Assembly: GCA_017417465.1 (NCBI GenBank)
Contig: JAFPZD010000208.1
Coordinates: 1-43,983, forward strand
Source: Prevotella sp.
GTDB lineage: Bacteria > Bacteroidota > Bacteroidia > Bacteroidales > Bacteroidaceae
Reading direction: 5' to 3'
DNA length: 43,983 bases
Shown here: positions 34,444-42,329 of the stretch, piece after piece
Layout: every line of letters begins with the position of its first letter
Position numbering within the stretch: the first letter of the stretch is position 1
Made by a program: the position numbers and the translations under genes
Notes under the pieces: generated by a model
Told to the model about the DNA's origin: nothing
Databases searched by the model: none
Seen by the model: the letters and a program-made list of their open reading frames with translations, nothing else

Positions 34444-34545
34444 GCCTCCCTTCGCTCCTTGCTCAACTCTTTGGGCTTTTATACCTATTGGAGACCTCCC
34501 CTAACTGATACACTCACTCAAGTTCCCCACGACTAAGACTTCTTA

Positions 34546-34875
34546 TAACAACGAATTAAGACGAATGTCACGAATTACACGAATGAGAACAAGTTTCACG
34601 AATTACACGAATGAGAACAAGTTTTCACGAATGACACGAATTTGCTACGCTCAGGTATCGCTGATTGCAGCGAAAATCGCGAACTTATTTATTGCGAAAG
34701 CGCACGAAAATCGCGAACTACGCGAAAATTTCATTCTTTGTATATATCCCACGTTTTCGCATCCTTTCGCTCTTTCGCATGTTTTCGCAATCCCAAACAA
34801 GCTTTCGCAATCGCAAACATGCTTTTTACAATTATAATTCGTGCAATTCGTGATATTCGTCTTAATTCGTTGTTA
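34546..34875. mobile_element. 330-bp element with 39-base terminal inverted repeats (MITE-like)
   Basis: Left end 34546-34584 and right end 34837-34875 are complementary at 37 of 39 positions, starting TAACAACGAATTAAGACGAA. The interior has direct repeats of CACGAATTACACGAATGAG (34589, after one at 34570) and many CGCGAA/TTCGC words in opposite orientation. So most of the element can fold back on itself. It encodes no convincing protein. No target-site duplication could be identified with confidence. Confidence 0.7.
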
Positions 34876-34888
34876 AGTAATGACAATA

Positions 34889-35019
34889 AATAAGTTGGTA
34901 CGATTTTGAATGAAAGAAATTGGCAACAATTAGAAAGAATTACATCCAGAAATTTATCATTGTTGGAAATTATTATTTCTAATTGTTGCTGATTTCTTTC
35001 AAAACAATACCAAGTTATT
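34889..35019. repeat. 131-bp imperfect palindrome
   Basis: The ends AATAAGTTGGTA (34889) and TACCAAGTTATT (to 35019) are inverted copies. The arms continue with TTTTGAAxxAAAGAAAT, GCAACAATTAGAAA and their complements, leaving about a 25-base centre. It adjoins the 330-bp element. It is A/T-rich, unlike the G/C palindromes, and may be another non-autonomous element or a strong terminator-like fold. Confidence 0.7.
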
Positions 35020-35174
35020 TTCAACTTCTACCTAAAAAGAAAAGGGCGAAAAAGTTCAATACACTTACCCTCACTCGCGTCCGAAGAAACCTCCCCTAAC
35101 CCCTCCAGTTAGGACAATCTTTTTCAAGCCGCAAAGTTAAAGTAGGAGGGGGATAAGTTACCTCTTCCGCAGAA

Positions 35175-35260
35175 AATCTAACCCAAGCCCCTCCCTTGGG
35201 GAGGGGTTGGGGTGGGTCTTAGGGGTTAGGGGTGGGCTTTCAGGGGTTGTTTTTGGTCTT
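35175..35260. repeat. Intergenic copy of the CCCCTCCCTTGGGGAGGGG palindrome downstream of tnaA
   Basis: Stem CCCCTCCC/GGGAGGGG (35188-35195, 35199-35206), then TTGGGGTGGGTCTTAGGGG. This is the intergenic form of the repeat found in frame at 15577-15815. On the minus strand it follows the tnaA stop by about 70 bases and may contribute to termination. Confidence 0.8.
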
Positions 35261-35274
35261 TTAGGCTTGCTTTT

Positions 35275-36651
35275 TTACCCCAGCCGCTTCAGCTGAACGG
35301 TGAAGTGGCGCATGAGCGGTGCCTCCCAGGTGATCTCGACGCCACGGGTGATCTCGTTGCGGCGGTCGTAGACGTTTTTCAGGGCGGCGGCGATGACGTT
35401 CATGTGGTTGTCGGTGTAGACACGGCGGGCGATGCACAGGCGCAGCAGGTCGAGACCACCGAAGCGGTTCTCGCGTGTCACAGGGTCGCGGTCGGCCAGG
35501 ATGTAGCCAATCTCACAGCCGCGGATGCCAGCCTCGAGGTAGAGCTCGCAGGTCAGCGTCTGTGCGGGGAACTCCTCCTTGGGCACGTTGCACAGCACCT
35601 TGTCGGCATCGATGAACAGGGCATGACCGCCCACGGGACGCTGGTAGGGGATGCCGTACTCGTCGAGCTTCTTGGCCAGGTACTGCACCTGGTGGATGCG
35701 CGTTTCGAGCATGTCGAACTCAGTGTTCTCGTCGAGGCCCACGGCCAGGGCGTTCAGGTCGCGACCGTTCAGACCGCCGTAGGTGAGGAATCCCTCGAAG
35801 GGTATGCAGAACTGCTTGGCACCCTCGTACCACTCTTCCTTGTTGGTAGCGATGAAACCGCCCATATTGACCAGTCCGTCCTTCTTGGCCGACATCGTCA
35901 TGGCGTCAACGTAGGAGTACATCTCGCGTGCAATTTCCTTGATGGTCTTGTCGGCATAGCCGGCCTCGCGCTTCTTGATGAAGTAGGAGTTCTCGGCAAA
36001 GCGGGCCGAGTCCATGACCACGGGCACGCCGTAGCGATGGCAGAGCTCGCAGGTCTCGCGGATGTTCTGCATCGACACAGGCTGTCCGCCCACGGTGTTG
36101 TTGGTCACCGTCAGCACCATGAAGGGTACGTTGCCGGGGTTCTCCTTCAGCACCTTCTCAAGCTTCTCCAGCGAGACGTTACCCTTGAAGGGCAGCTCCA
36201 GCTGGGTGTCCTTGGCCTCGTCGATGGTCACGTCGATGGCCTTCGCTTTACGAAACTCGATGTGGCCCTTGGTGGTGTCGAAGTGAGCATTGCCGGGAAC
36301 GACATTGCCTTCCTTTACTAAATAGGAGAACAGCACGTTCTCAGCGGCACGGCCCTGGTGGGTGGGGATGACATACTGGAAGCCGAAGATGCGCTGAACG
36401 ACCTCTTGGAACTTGTAGAACGAGGTGGCGCCGGCATAGCTCTCGTCGCCCAGCATCATGGCCGACCACTGGCGGTCGCTCATGGCGCCGGTGCCCGAGT
36501 CGGTGAGGCAGTCGATGTAGACCTGCTCGGCCTTCAGCATAAACACGTTGTAATGGGCCTCTTTCAGCCACTGTTCGCGCTCGGCGCGTGTACTCTTACG
36601 CAGCGGTTCGACCATCTTGATCTTCCACGCTTCAGCGAAAGGTATTTCCAT
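35275..36651 (-). CDS. tnaA: Tryptophanase family PLP lyase (probable tryptophanase)
   Basis: This 458-residue cytoplasmic beta-eliminating lyase splits tryptophan to indole, pyruvate and ammonia (or tyrosine to phenol for the sister enzyme). Landmarks: DSGTGAMSDRQWSAMM, IPTHQGRAAENV, VVMDSARFAENSYFIKKREA and the PLP-lysine segment MSAKKDGLVNMGGF. The tyrosine phenol-lyase arginine motif GVRSMERG is replaced by GIRGCEIG, closer to tryptophanase GIRAVEIG, so I favour tryptophanase, though LRLCIARRVYT departs from both. The ATG at 36651 is chosen by homology; an in-frame GTG at 36753 would add a non-homologous extension. A 25-codon open frame lies in the leader. Confidence 0.85.
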   Translation of the reverse strand: MEIPFAEAWKIKMVEPLRKSTRAEREQWLKEAHYNVFMLKAEQVYIDCLTDSGTGAMSDRQWSAMMLGDESYAGATSFYKFQEVVQRIFGFQYVIPTHQGRAAENVLFSYLVKEGNVVPGNAHFDTTKGHIEFRKAKAIDVTIDEAKDTQLELPFKGNVSLEKLEKVLKENPGNVPFMVLTVTNNTVGGQPVSMQNIRETCELCHRYGVPVVMDSARFAENSYFIKKREAGYADKTIKEIAREMYSYVDAMTMSAKKDGLVNMGGFIATNKEEWYEGAKQFCIPFEGFLTYGGLNGRDLNALAVGLDENTEFDMLETRIHQVQYLAKKLDEYGIPYQRPVGGHALFIDADKVLCNVPKEEFPAQTLTCELYLEAGIRGCEIGYILADRDPVTRENRFGGLDLLRLCIARRVYTDNHMNVIAAALKNVYDRRNEITRGVEITWEAPLMRHFTVQLKRLG

Positions 36652-36778
36652 AATGATAGAATGATAGATTAAAGGTTTTGAATATAAGGTTGGGTGTTCA
36701 AAAATGGGGGAATGACTGCCGATTGGCAACCACATGGCGACAACCGTAGACACTCGCGGGGAGGCCTACAGCCGCACA

Positions 36779-36856
36779 TCAATAAGCGAAGCAATCGCGC
36801 TTCTTGATGTAGATGAAACGGCGGGAAACAAGGCCCGCATTCTGTTGCTCTTTCAT
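36779..36856 (-). CDS. Possible 25-residue leader ORF upstream of tnaA
   Basis: MKEQQNAGLVSRRFIYIKKR plus DCFAY starts 23 bases after the -7 box and stops 127 bases before tnaA. Its position suggests a leader peptide, but it has no tryptophan, unlike E. coli TnaC, so the same mechanism is not implied. It may be chance. Short dyads (GCGGG/CCCGC within it) could form RNA structure. Confidence 0.35.
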   Translation of the reverse strand: MKEQQNAGLVSRRFIYIKKRDCFAY

Positions 36857-36878
36857 CTGGCGTCGCACTTTCGGTGTG

Positions 36879-36886
36879 CAAAAGTA
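36879..36886 (-). promoter_or_regulatory. -7 box (TACTTTTG) for tnaA
   Basis: TACTTTTG on the minus strand gives a leader of about 225 bases before tnaA, long for this genome and consistent with leader-based regulation. Confidence 0.55.
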
Positions 36887-36991
36887 CGGCTTTTATCCGA
36901 GAAACCGATGAAAGGAGCACATTATTTAACGTATTTTGGATTATCCGGCGAAAAGAATGTTGATGCTCTTTTGCAAAAAAACGCCAAAAAG

Positions 36992-37023
36992 TTTGGCTAT
37001 TCGGAGATTTTGGCGTACCTTTG
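36992..37023 (+). promoter_or_regulatory. Promoter of tRNA-Leu
   Basis: TTTG (36992-36995), 20-base spacer, TACCTTTG (37016-37023), 27 bases before the tRNA. The -33 context GTTTGGC is the same as at the fucose-operon and sufC promoters. Confidence 0.8.
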
Positions 37024-37050
37024 CACTCGCAATGCCGAAAAGCACTGTCG

Positions 37051-37135
37051 GCCGCGATGGTGGAATGGTAGACACGAGGGACTTAAAATCCCTTGACCAG
37101 GAATGGTTGTGCGGGTTCGAGTCCCGCTCGCGGCA
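37051..37135 (+). tRNA. tRNA-Leu (anticodon TAA)
   Basis: The acceptor stem is GCCGCGA (37051-37057) with TCGCGGC (37128-37134) and discriminator A. The anticodon stem-loop GAGGGA-CTTAAAA-TCCCTT gives anticodon TAA (reads UUA). The long variable arm ACCA-GGAA-TGGT is the class II type of leucine tRNAs. The T arm is GCGGG-TTCGAGT-CCCGC. The 3' CCA is not fully encoded (ACCT). A T-run at 37138 can terminate it. Confidence 0.95.
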
Positions 37136-37167
37136 CCTTTTTTGACTAATCATTATTTCATAACGTT

Positions 37168-38841
37168 ATGCAGAAAAAACAAATGCTTTTGTTGTCAGCC
37201 GCCGCAGTGCTGCTGACCTCATGTTCGAGTAAGATGGGCGCTCTGTCGAGCGACTACTTCACCGTAACTCCCAACCCGTTAGAGACTTACGTGGGCGAAG
37301 TGCCCGCTACCATCGACGGCATGTTCCCCGAGAAGTACATGAAGAAGAAGGTCGTGGTGACCGTCACTCCTGAGCTGCGCTTCGACGGCCAGGCCGTGCA
37401 GGGCCAGAGTGCCATGTTCCAGGGTGAGAAGGTGCAGGGCAACGCTCAGACCATTCCCTACAAGGTGGGTGGCCGCTACTCGATGAAGACCAACTTCAAG
37501 TATGTGCCCGAGATGGAGCAGAGCGACCTCTACCTGACCTTCGATGCCATGAAGGGCAAAAAGAAGATCAATATTCCTGCCGTGAAGGTGGCCACTGGCG
37601 TCATTGCTACCAGCGAGCTGTACAAGCGTACGCTGGCTTCGGCCCAGCCCGCCCTGGCTCAGGACGGTTTCCAGCGCATCATCGCCAAGAAGCAGGAGGC
37701 TAACGTGAAGTTCCTCATCAACCAGGCCCAGCTGCGCAAGAGCGAGCTGCAGAACAACTCCGTGCAGGAGTTCGTGCGCCTGCTCAAGGAGATTGCCGAC
37801 CACCAGGAGACACTGGCCTTCGAGGGCATCGACGTCTCGGCTTACGCTTCGCCCGACGGTACCTATAACTTCAACGAGCGCCTGGCTGGCAAGCGTCAGG
37901 ACGTGGCTGCCGACTACGTGAAGCAGCAGATGAAGAAGGCTGGTGCCAACGCCAACGTTGAGACAAAGTACACCGCCGAGGACTGGGAAGGCTTCCAGGA
38001 GCTGGTGGCTAACTCGAACATTCAGGACAAGGATGTCATCCTGCGCGTCCTCTCAATGTATCAGGATCCCGAGGAGCGTGAGGCTCAGATCAAGAACATC
38101 TCGGCCGGCTTCCGCGAGCTCACCGACGGCATCCTGCCTCAGCTGCGTCGTGCCCGCATGACCATCAACTACAACCTCATCGGCCGCAGCGACGAGCAGA
38201 TCCTGTCGCAGATTAAGGACGACGCCTCAAAGCTCAACGTCGAGGAGCTGCTCTATGCCGCCACCCTCTACAACAACGACGCCAACAGCGCCGAGGAGGC
38301 TTACAAGAAGGCCACCCAGCTGTTCCCCAACGATGCCCGTGGCTTCAACAACGTAGCCATGATGGAGTATGCCAAGGGTAACTACAGCGAGGCTCAGAAC
38401 TGGCTCGAGAAGGCTGCCCGCGTGGCTAACCTGCCCGAGGCCAACGCTAACCTTGGACTGCTGTCGCTGCTCAATGGCGACGTTGCTACCGCTGAGAACT
38501 ACATCGCCAAGGCCTCCACGGCCAATGGCATCGGCGAGGTGCTTGGCAACCTGCACCTGGCTCAGGGCAAGTATGCTCAGGCTGTTCAGGACTTCGGTAA
38601 GGTGGCTTCCAACTCGGCTGCCCTCGCCCAGCTCCTTAACAAGGACTACAACGCTGCTGCCCAGACCCTGAAGATGGTGAAGAACGCTGACGGCGTGACC
38701 GATTACCTCAGCGCCATCGTCAGCGCCCGCACCGGCGACTACAGCGCTGCCGCTCAGGCTCTTCGCAAGGCCATCACCAAGGATCCGTCGCTGGCCGAGT
38801 ATGCCGCCAAGGACCTGGAGCTGGTCAACGTGTCGAAGTAA
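37168..38841 (+). CDS. Envelope lipoprotein with OmpA-like middle and TPR C-terminal region
   Basis: This 557-residue predicted lipoprotein has signal MQKKQMLLLSAAAVLLTSC with lipobox LTSC. Residues 25-160 are beta-rich (TVTPNPLETYVGEVPATIDG, VVVTVTPELRFDG). Around 180-290 an OmpA/MotB-like segment is visible (VKFLINQAQLRKSELQN, IDVSAYASPDGTYNFNERLA, KRQDVAADYVKQQM), which may bind peptidoglycan. From about 355 on there are TPR-like helical pairs (LYAATLYNNDANSAEEAYKK, FNNVAMMEYAKGNYSEAQNW, GKYAQAVQDFGKV). Codon choice is strongly biased to GCC/AAG/CTG-type codons, suggesting high expression. It may act as an abundant periplasmic scaffold. Confidence 0.85.
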   Translation: MQKKQMLLLSAAAVLLTSCSSKMGALSSDYFTVTPNPLETYVGEVPATIDGMFPEKYMKKKVVVTVTPELRFDGQAVQGQSAMFQGEKVQGNAQTIPYKVGGRYSMKTNFKYVPEMEQSDLYLTFDAMKGKKKINIPAVKVATGVIATSELYKRTLASAQPALAQDGFQRIIAKKQEANVKFLINQAQLRKSELQNNSVQEFVRLLKEIADHQETLAFEGIDVSAYASPDGTYNFNERLAGKRQDVAADYVKQQMKKAGANANVETKYTAEDWEGFQELVANSNIQDKDVILRVLSMYQDPEEREAQIKNISAGFRELTDGILPQLRRARMTINYNLIGRSDEQILSQIKDDASKLNVEELLYAATLYNNDANSAEEAYKKATQLFPNDARGFNNVAMMEYAKGNYSEAQNWLEKAARVANLPEANANLGLLSLLNGDVATAENYIAKASTANGIGEVLGNLHLAQGKYAQAVQDFGKVASNSAALAQLLNKDYNAAAQTLKMVKNADGVTDYLSAIVSARTGDYSAAAQALRKAITKDPSLAEYAAKDLELVNVSK

Positions 38842-38853
38842 GCTAAAGCGACA

Positions 38854-38975
38854 AGCCCCCCTATAGCCCCCGAGGGGGCTTCTATAGTTTCGAGTCAAGT
38901 AACAAAATAGTGAATAGTAATATGCAACAGCTGATGAAGAACTATAGAAGCCCCCTCGGCGGCTGTAGGGGGGCC
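38854..38975. repeat. Inverted pair of a 34-bp repeat spanning the intergenic region and the start of the next gene
   Basis: Copy 1 (38854-38887) and inverted copy 2 (38942-38975) match at 31 of 34 positions. Each has a CCCCC/GGGGG internal stem. Copy 1 serves as a likely terminator for the OmpA/TPR gene. Copy 2 encodes YRSPLGGCRGA of the following lipoprotein. The pair can form a long stem enclosing the start codon of that gene. Confidence 0.9.
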
Positions 38976-39974
38976 TTGTTTTTCCTCCTCGCCTTCCTCC
39001 TCTTCTCCTGTGGCACGCCCACCGGGCGCTTTCGTGTGGAGGGACGCTTCAAGAACCTGAACCAGGGCGAGTTCTACATCTATGACTTTGACCACGGCGT
39101 GAAAGACACCATCGCCGTGAACGACGGGCGCTTCGTCTACGACATCGCCCTGCGCGACACGGTGACGTTCAACCTGCTGTTCCCGAACTTCTCAGAGATG
39201 CCCATCTTCGCACGTCCTGGGGTGACGGTGAAGATCGTCGGCGACGTGTCGAGTCTCCGCGAGACGACCATCAGTGGCACGAAGGAGAATGAGGCGATGA
39301 CCGACTACCGCCTGCATACCAACGACATGACGCCCCCTGAACAGGTGGAGGCTGCGCGCCAGTTCATCACCGACAACCCCACGTCGCCCATCAGCAAATA
39401 TCTGTTGCGGCGCTACTTTATCCTGACGCCACCCTTCGACGTCACAGGCAAGCCACGCTACAAAGAGGCACTCGCACTCTGTAACACCATGCTCGACGCA
39501 CAGCCGCAGGACCTGCGGCTCGTACAGCTGCAACAGCAATTGGAACGGCTGCAGAACCTGCGTGACAGCGGGCAGCTGCCCTCGTTCAGCACCATCGACA
39601 CGAAAGGGCGCAGCGTTGGCAACATGCAGCTGAAGAGTCGTGCCAACGTCATTCTGGCATGGGCAACGTGGAGCTTCGACTCGCAGACAATGCTCCACCA
39701 GCTGTGGTCACTGCGGAAGAAGAATGCGGGGCGCCTTGCTATCGTCACCGTCTGTCTTGACGCCAGCCCCTCAGAAGGCCGTCGTATTCTGGAGCGCGAC
39801 ACGATCAGCTGTCCCACCATCTGCGATGGCCGCATGTGGCAGTCGCCACTCGTCAGCACCTTGGGCATCACCTCTATCCCTACCACTATCCTGACCGATG
39901 CGCAGGGCAACATCATTGCCCGCAACCTCACTTACAACGCCCTCAAGACAAAAATCGACTCACTACTCCATTAA
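38922..39974 (+). CDS. Thioredoxin-like lipoprotein with DUF4369-type N-terminal domain, CxxC lost
   Basis: This 350-residue predicted lipoprotein has lipobox LFSC after an unusual n-region MQQLMKNYRSPLGGCRG encoded by a dispersed repeat. The N-terminal domain (FRVEGRFKNLNQGEFYIYDF, VKDTIAVNDGRFVYD, PIFARPGVTVKIVGDVSSL) matches DUF4369. The C-terminal domain is a TlpA/thioredoxin fold (NVILAWATWSFDSQTMLHQL, LAIVTVCLDASP, LGITSIPTTILTDAQGNIIA with the cis-proline). The expected WCxxC is WSFDS, so it cannot do disulfide exchange at that site. I start at ATG 38922; the first base of the open frame upstream is a GTG. Likely an envelope protein with structural or binding role. Confidence 0.85.
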   Translation: MQQLMKNYRSPLGGCRGALFFLLAFLLFSCGTPTGRFRVEGRFKNLNQGEFYIYDFDHGVKDTIAVNDGRFVYDIALRDTVTFNLLFPNFSEMPIFARPGVTVKIVGDVSSLRETTISGTKENEAMTDYRLHTNDMTPPEQVEAARQFITDNPTSPISKYLLRRYFILTPPFDVTGKPRYKEALALCNTMLDAQPQDLRLVQLQQQLERLQNLRDSGQLPSFSTIDTKGRSVGNMQLKSRANVILAWATWSFDSQTMLHQLWSLRKKNAGRLAIVTVCLDASPSEGRRILERDTISCPTICDGRMWQSPLVSTLGITSIPTTILTDAQGNIIARNLTYNALKTKIDSLLH

Positions 39975-39978
39975 ACTC

Positions 39979-40911
39979 ATGCGGAAAATCATTGGTATCG
40001 GCGAGACCGTCCTCGACATCATATTCAAGCAAGACCAACCCGTTGGAGCCGTGCCGGGTGGCTCAGTGTTCAACAGCCTTATCTCTTTGGGGCGTGCAGG
40101 ACTTAGCTGCGCGTTCATCAGCGAGACGGGTAACGACCGTGTAGGGCGGCGCATCCTTTCGTTCCTCAAAGACAATGGCGTCGACGCCTCATGCGTCTAT
40201 GTCTATCCCGACTCCAAGTCGCCCATCACGCTGGCGTTCCTTAACGACAGCAACGATGCCGAGTACCTCTTTTATAAAGATCATCCTAACGACCGCTTGG
40301 AGTTCTCGTATCCCGACGTGCAGCCCGACGACGTGGTGATGTACGGCTCATACTTCGCCGTCAACCCCGTCATTCGTCCGCAGGTGGCGGCTTTCCTCGA
40401 GTATGCCCGCCAGCGTGGGGCGCTGCTCTACTATGACGTCAACTTCCGTGCCTCACACCGCAACGAGGTGATGAAGCTCACGCCTAACATTCTGGATAAT
40501 CTTGAGATGGCCGACATCGTGCGTGGCTCAACTGAGGATTTCGACGTGATGTTCCGCATGACCGACCCTGATCAGGTTTACCGTTCGCAGATTGCCTTCT
40601 ATACCCGTAAGTTCATTTGCACTTGTGGCGCCAGCCCCGTGCAGCTGCGCGCAGAGAATGGCTTCCGTAAGGAGTACGCTATTCCGAAGACACCCACCGT
40701 CAGCACCGTTGGCGCTGGCGATAATTTCAATGCCGGCCTGGTCTACGGCCTCATACGCTATGGCATCACTCGTGACGCCATCGACCGCGGTCTCACCGAG
40801 CAGCAGTGGGACGACATCATCAGCTGTGCCATCAGCTTCTCGGCTAATGTCTGCCAGCACATCGACAACTACATCTCCCCCGAATTCGGACGGCAGATGC
40901 AGATGGAATGA
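39979..40911 (+). CDS. PfkB family carbohydrate kinase
   Basis: This 310-residue cytoplasmic sugar kinase of the ribokinase/fructokinase family has N-terminal IIGIGETVLDIIF, PGGSVFNSLISLGRAGL (substrate and glycine motif), and the C-terminal catalytic motif GAGDNFNAGLVYGL, where the aspartate is the base. The sequence resembles fructokinases of Bacteroidales but the substrate is not decided by sequence. The ATG at 39979 lies 4 bases after the upstream stop, suggesting coupling with the thioredoxin-like lipoprotein gene. It converges with sufD, with only 8 bases between the stops. Confidence 0.9.
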   Translation: MRKIIGIGETVLDIIFKQDQPVGAVPGGSVFNSLISLGRAGLSCAFISETGNDRVGRRILSFLKDNGVDASCVYVYPDSKSPITLAFLNDSNDAEYLFYKDHPNDRLEFSYPDVQPDDVVMYGSYFAVNPVIRPQVAAFLEYARQRGALLYYDVNFRASHRNEVMKLTPNILDNLEMADIVRGSTEDFDVMFRMTDPDQVYRSQIAFYTRKFICTCGASPVQLRAENGFRKEYAIPKTPTVSTVGAGDNFNAGLVYGLIRYGITRDAIDRGLTEQQWDDIISCAISFSANVCQHIDNYISPEFGRQMQME

Positions 40912-40919
40912 TTTTAGTT

Positions 40920-42329
40920 TTACTTGCAGAGCTTGCAGCCCTCGCACTTGTTGAGCTCACCTCGGAAACGCTTGTCGACGAGGTAGTGCAGACGGTCACG
41001 CAGTGGCGTAAGTGCAATGCTTTCAATGACTTGGATGATGAAAGCCACTTGTAGCAGCGTGCGAGCCTCGTGCTCGCTGATGCCACGCTGACGCATGTAG
41101 AAGAGTGCCGCGTCGTTAAGCTGGCCGACAGTGCTGCCGTGGGCGCATTTGACGTCGTCGGCATAAATCTCGAGCATCGGCTGTGTGTACATGCGGGCTT
41201 CGCGGGAGGCGCAGAGGTTCTGGTTGGTCATCTGCGAGACCGTCTTTTGAGCACCGTGCTCCACGAGGACACGGCCAGCAAAGGCGCCCGTAGCCTGGTC
41301 GTCGAGCACGTATTTGTAAAGCTCGTCGGAGGTGCAGTGCTGCGCATGGTGCACGATGAGCGTGTTGTTGTCGACATGCTGCCGCTTGTCGCTGATGGCA
41401 CAGCCGAGGCACTCGCATGAGGCTCCCTCGCCGCTGAGGTGCAGGTCGAGCTTGTTGCGGGTGATACCGTTGTGCAGGGTGATGACGTTGTGGCTTACTT
41501 TGGCATCGCGCCCGAGGTCCATGTAGGCATTGCTGAGCCGCACATTCTTGGCGTGGGTCTCTTCCAGACAATAGAGGTTCACGTGGGCATTGTCATAGGC
41601 AAACACCTCGATGACCTGCGTGGTAAGAAAATGACGGTCGTCGGCAGTATGGTCACAGAAGAGGAGCGTCACCTCGGCGCCCTCCTCGGCAATGATGAGC
41701 ACGCGGCGATTCACCATCAGTGCATTCCCGCCAGTCTTTCCCAGTAGGGTGGGAGCTTTCAGAATGTTGATGACCTGAATGGCACGGTCGACCACGACAC
41801 CACGTGGCACATAGACCAGCAGACCGTCCTGGGCGAGCATCGTGTTCAGGTCGGTGATGGCATCGCCATCCTTCCCTGCCAGGCGGTTGTAATAATCTGA
41901 AAGAAGGTGGGAAAGGGGCGATTCAGGGGCGGAAAGACTGTTAAGCGACCCTATCACCACGCCCTCTGGCAACTTTGCCGAGGCTATGGGTAACCTCTCT
42001 TCTCTCTCCTCTTTACTCTCGTCTCTTTTATATACCCCATCGTTGACAACGAAATAGAGCAAGGTCGACAGGTTCGGCACGTCGCACTTGAAAACGTCGT
42101 AAGGGTTGACGGGAACGTCCAGCCGGTTAAGGTTCAGGCCGTAGTTGGGTGCCATCAGCTTCGCAATGTCGGTGTATTTATAGCGCTCCACCTTCTTCGA
42201 GGGGAAACCGTTGGCTTTGAAACGGCGGAAAGCCTCGTCGCGGTGGACGTTCATTGCTGGCGCTGAGTGGTCGCAAATCAGCTGCCGGCACTGTTCGAAG
42301 ATTTCGATGTATTGCTGCTCGCTGTTCAT
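40920..42329 (-). CDS. sufD: Fe-S cluster assembly protein SufD
   Basis: This 469-residue protein forms the SufBCD scaffold for iron-sulfur cluster assembly. The right-handed beta-helix core shows repeated hydrophobic short strands (VLIIAEEGAEVTLLF, AHVNLYCLEETHAKNVRLSN, VSHNVITLHNGITRNKLDLH). The conserved C-terminal region includes ADDVKCAHGSTVGQLNDAALFYMRQRGI, with the functional histidine and cysteine. The C-terminus CEGCKLC is cysteine-rich, as I recall for other Bacteroidetes SufD. It overlaps sufC by 4 bases (ATGA). SufS is not downstream in this window. Confidence 0.94.
   Translation of the reverse strand: MNSEQQYIEIFEQCRQLICDHSAPAMNVHRDEAFRRFKANGFPSKKVERYKYTDIAKLMAPNYGLNLNRLDVPVNPYDVFKCDVPNLSTLLYFVVNDGVYKRDESKEEREERLPIASAKLPEGVVIGSLNSLSAPESPLSHLLSDYYNRLAGKDGDAITDLNTMLAQDGLLVYVPRGVVVDRAIQVINILKAPTLLGKTGGNALMVNRRVLIIAEEGAEVTLLFCDHTADDRHFLTTQVIEVFAYDNAHVNLYCLEETHAKNVRLSNAYMDLGRDAKVSHNVITLHNGITRNKLDLHLSGEGASCECLGCAISDKRQHVDNNTLIVHHAQHCTSDELYKYVLDDQATGAFAGRVLVEHGAQKTVSQMTNQNLCASREARMYTQPMLEIYADDVKCAHGSTVGQLNDAALFYMRQRGISEHEARTLLQVAFIIQVIESIALTPLRDRLHYLVDKRFRGELNKCEGCKLCK

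Noticed and set aside
34565-35024. Small open frames in the 34.5-35.0 kb gap
   Set aside because: They read through repeated CACGAAT and palindromic DNA (for example MSRITRMRTSFTNYTNEN) and have no start signals or family likeness.
36654-36753. Upstream GTG start for tnaA, adding 34 residues
   Set aside because: The extension (TVVAMWLPIGSHSPIFEHP) has no likeness to tryptophanase N-termini, and the ATG at 36651 gives the family start.
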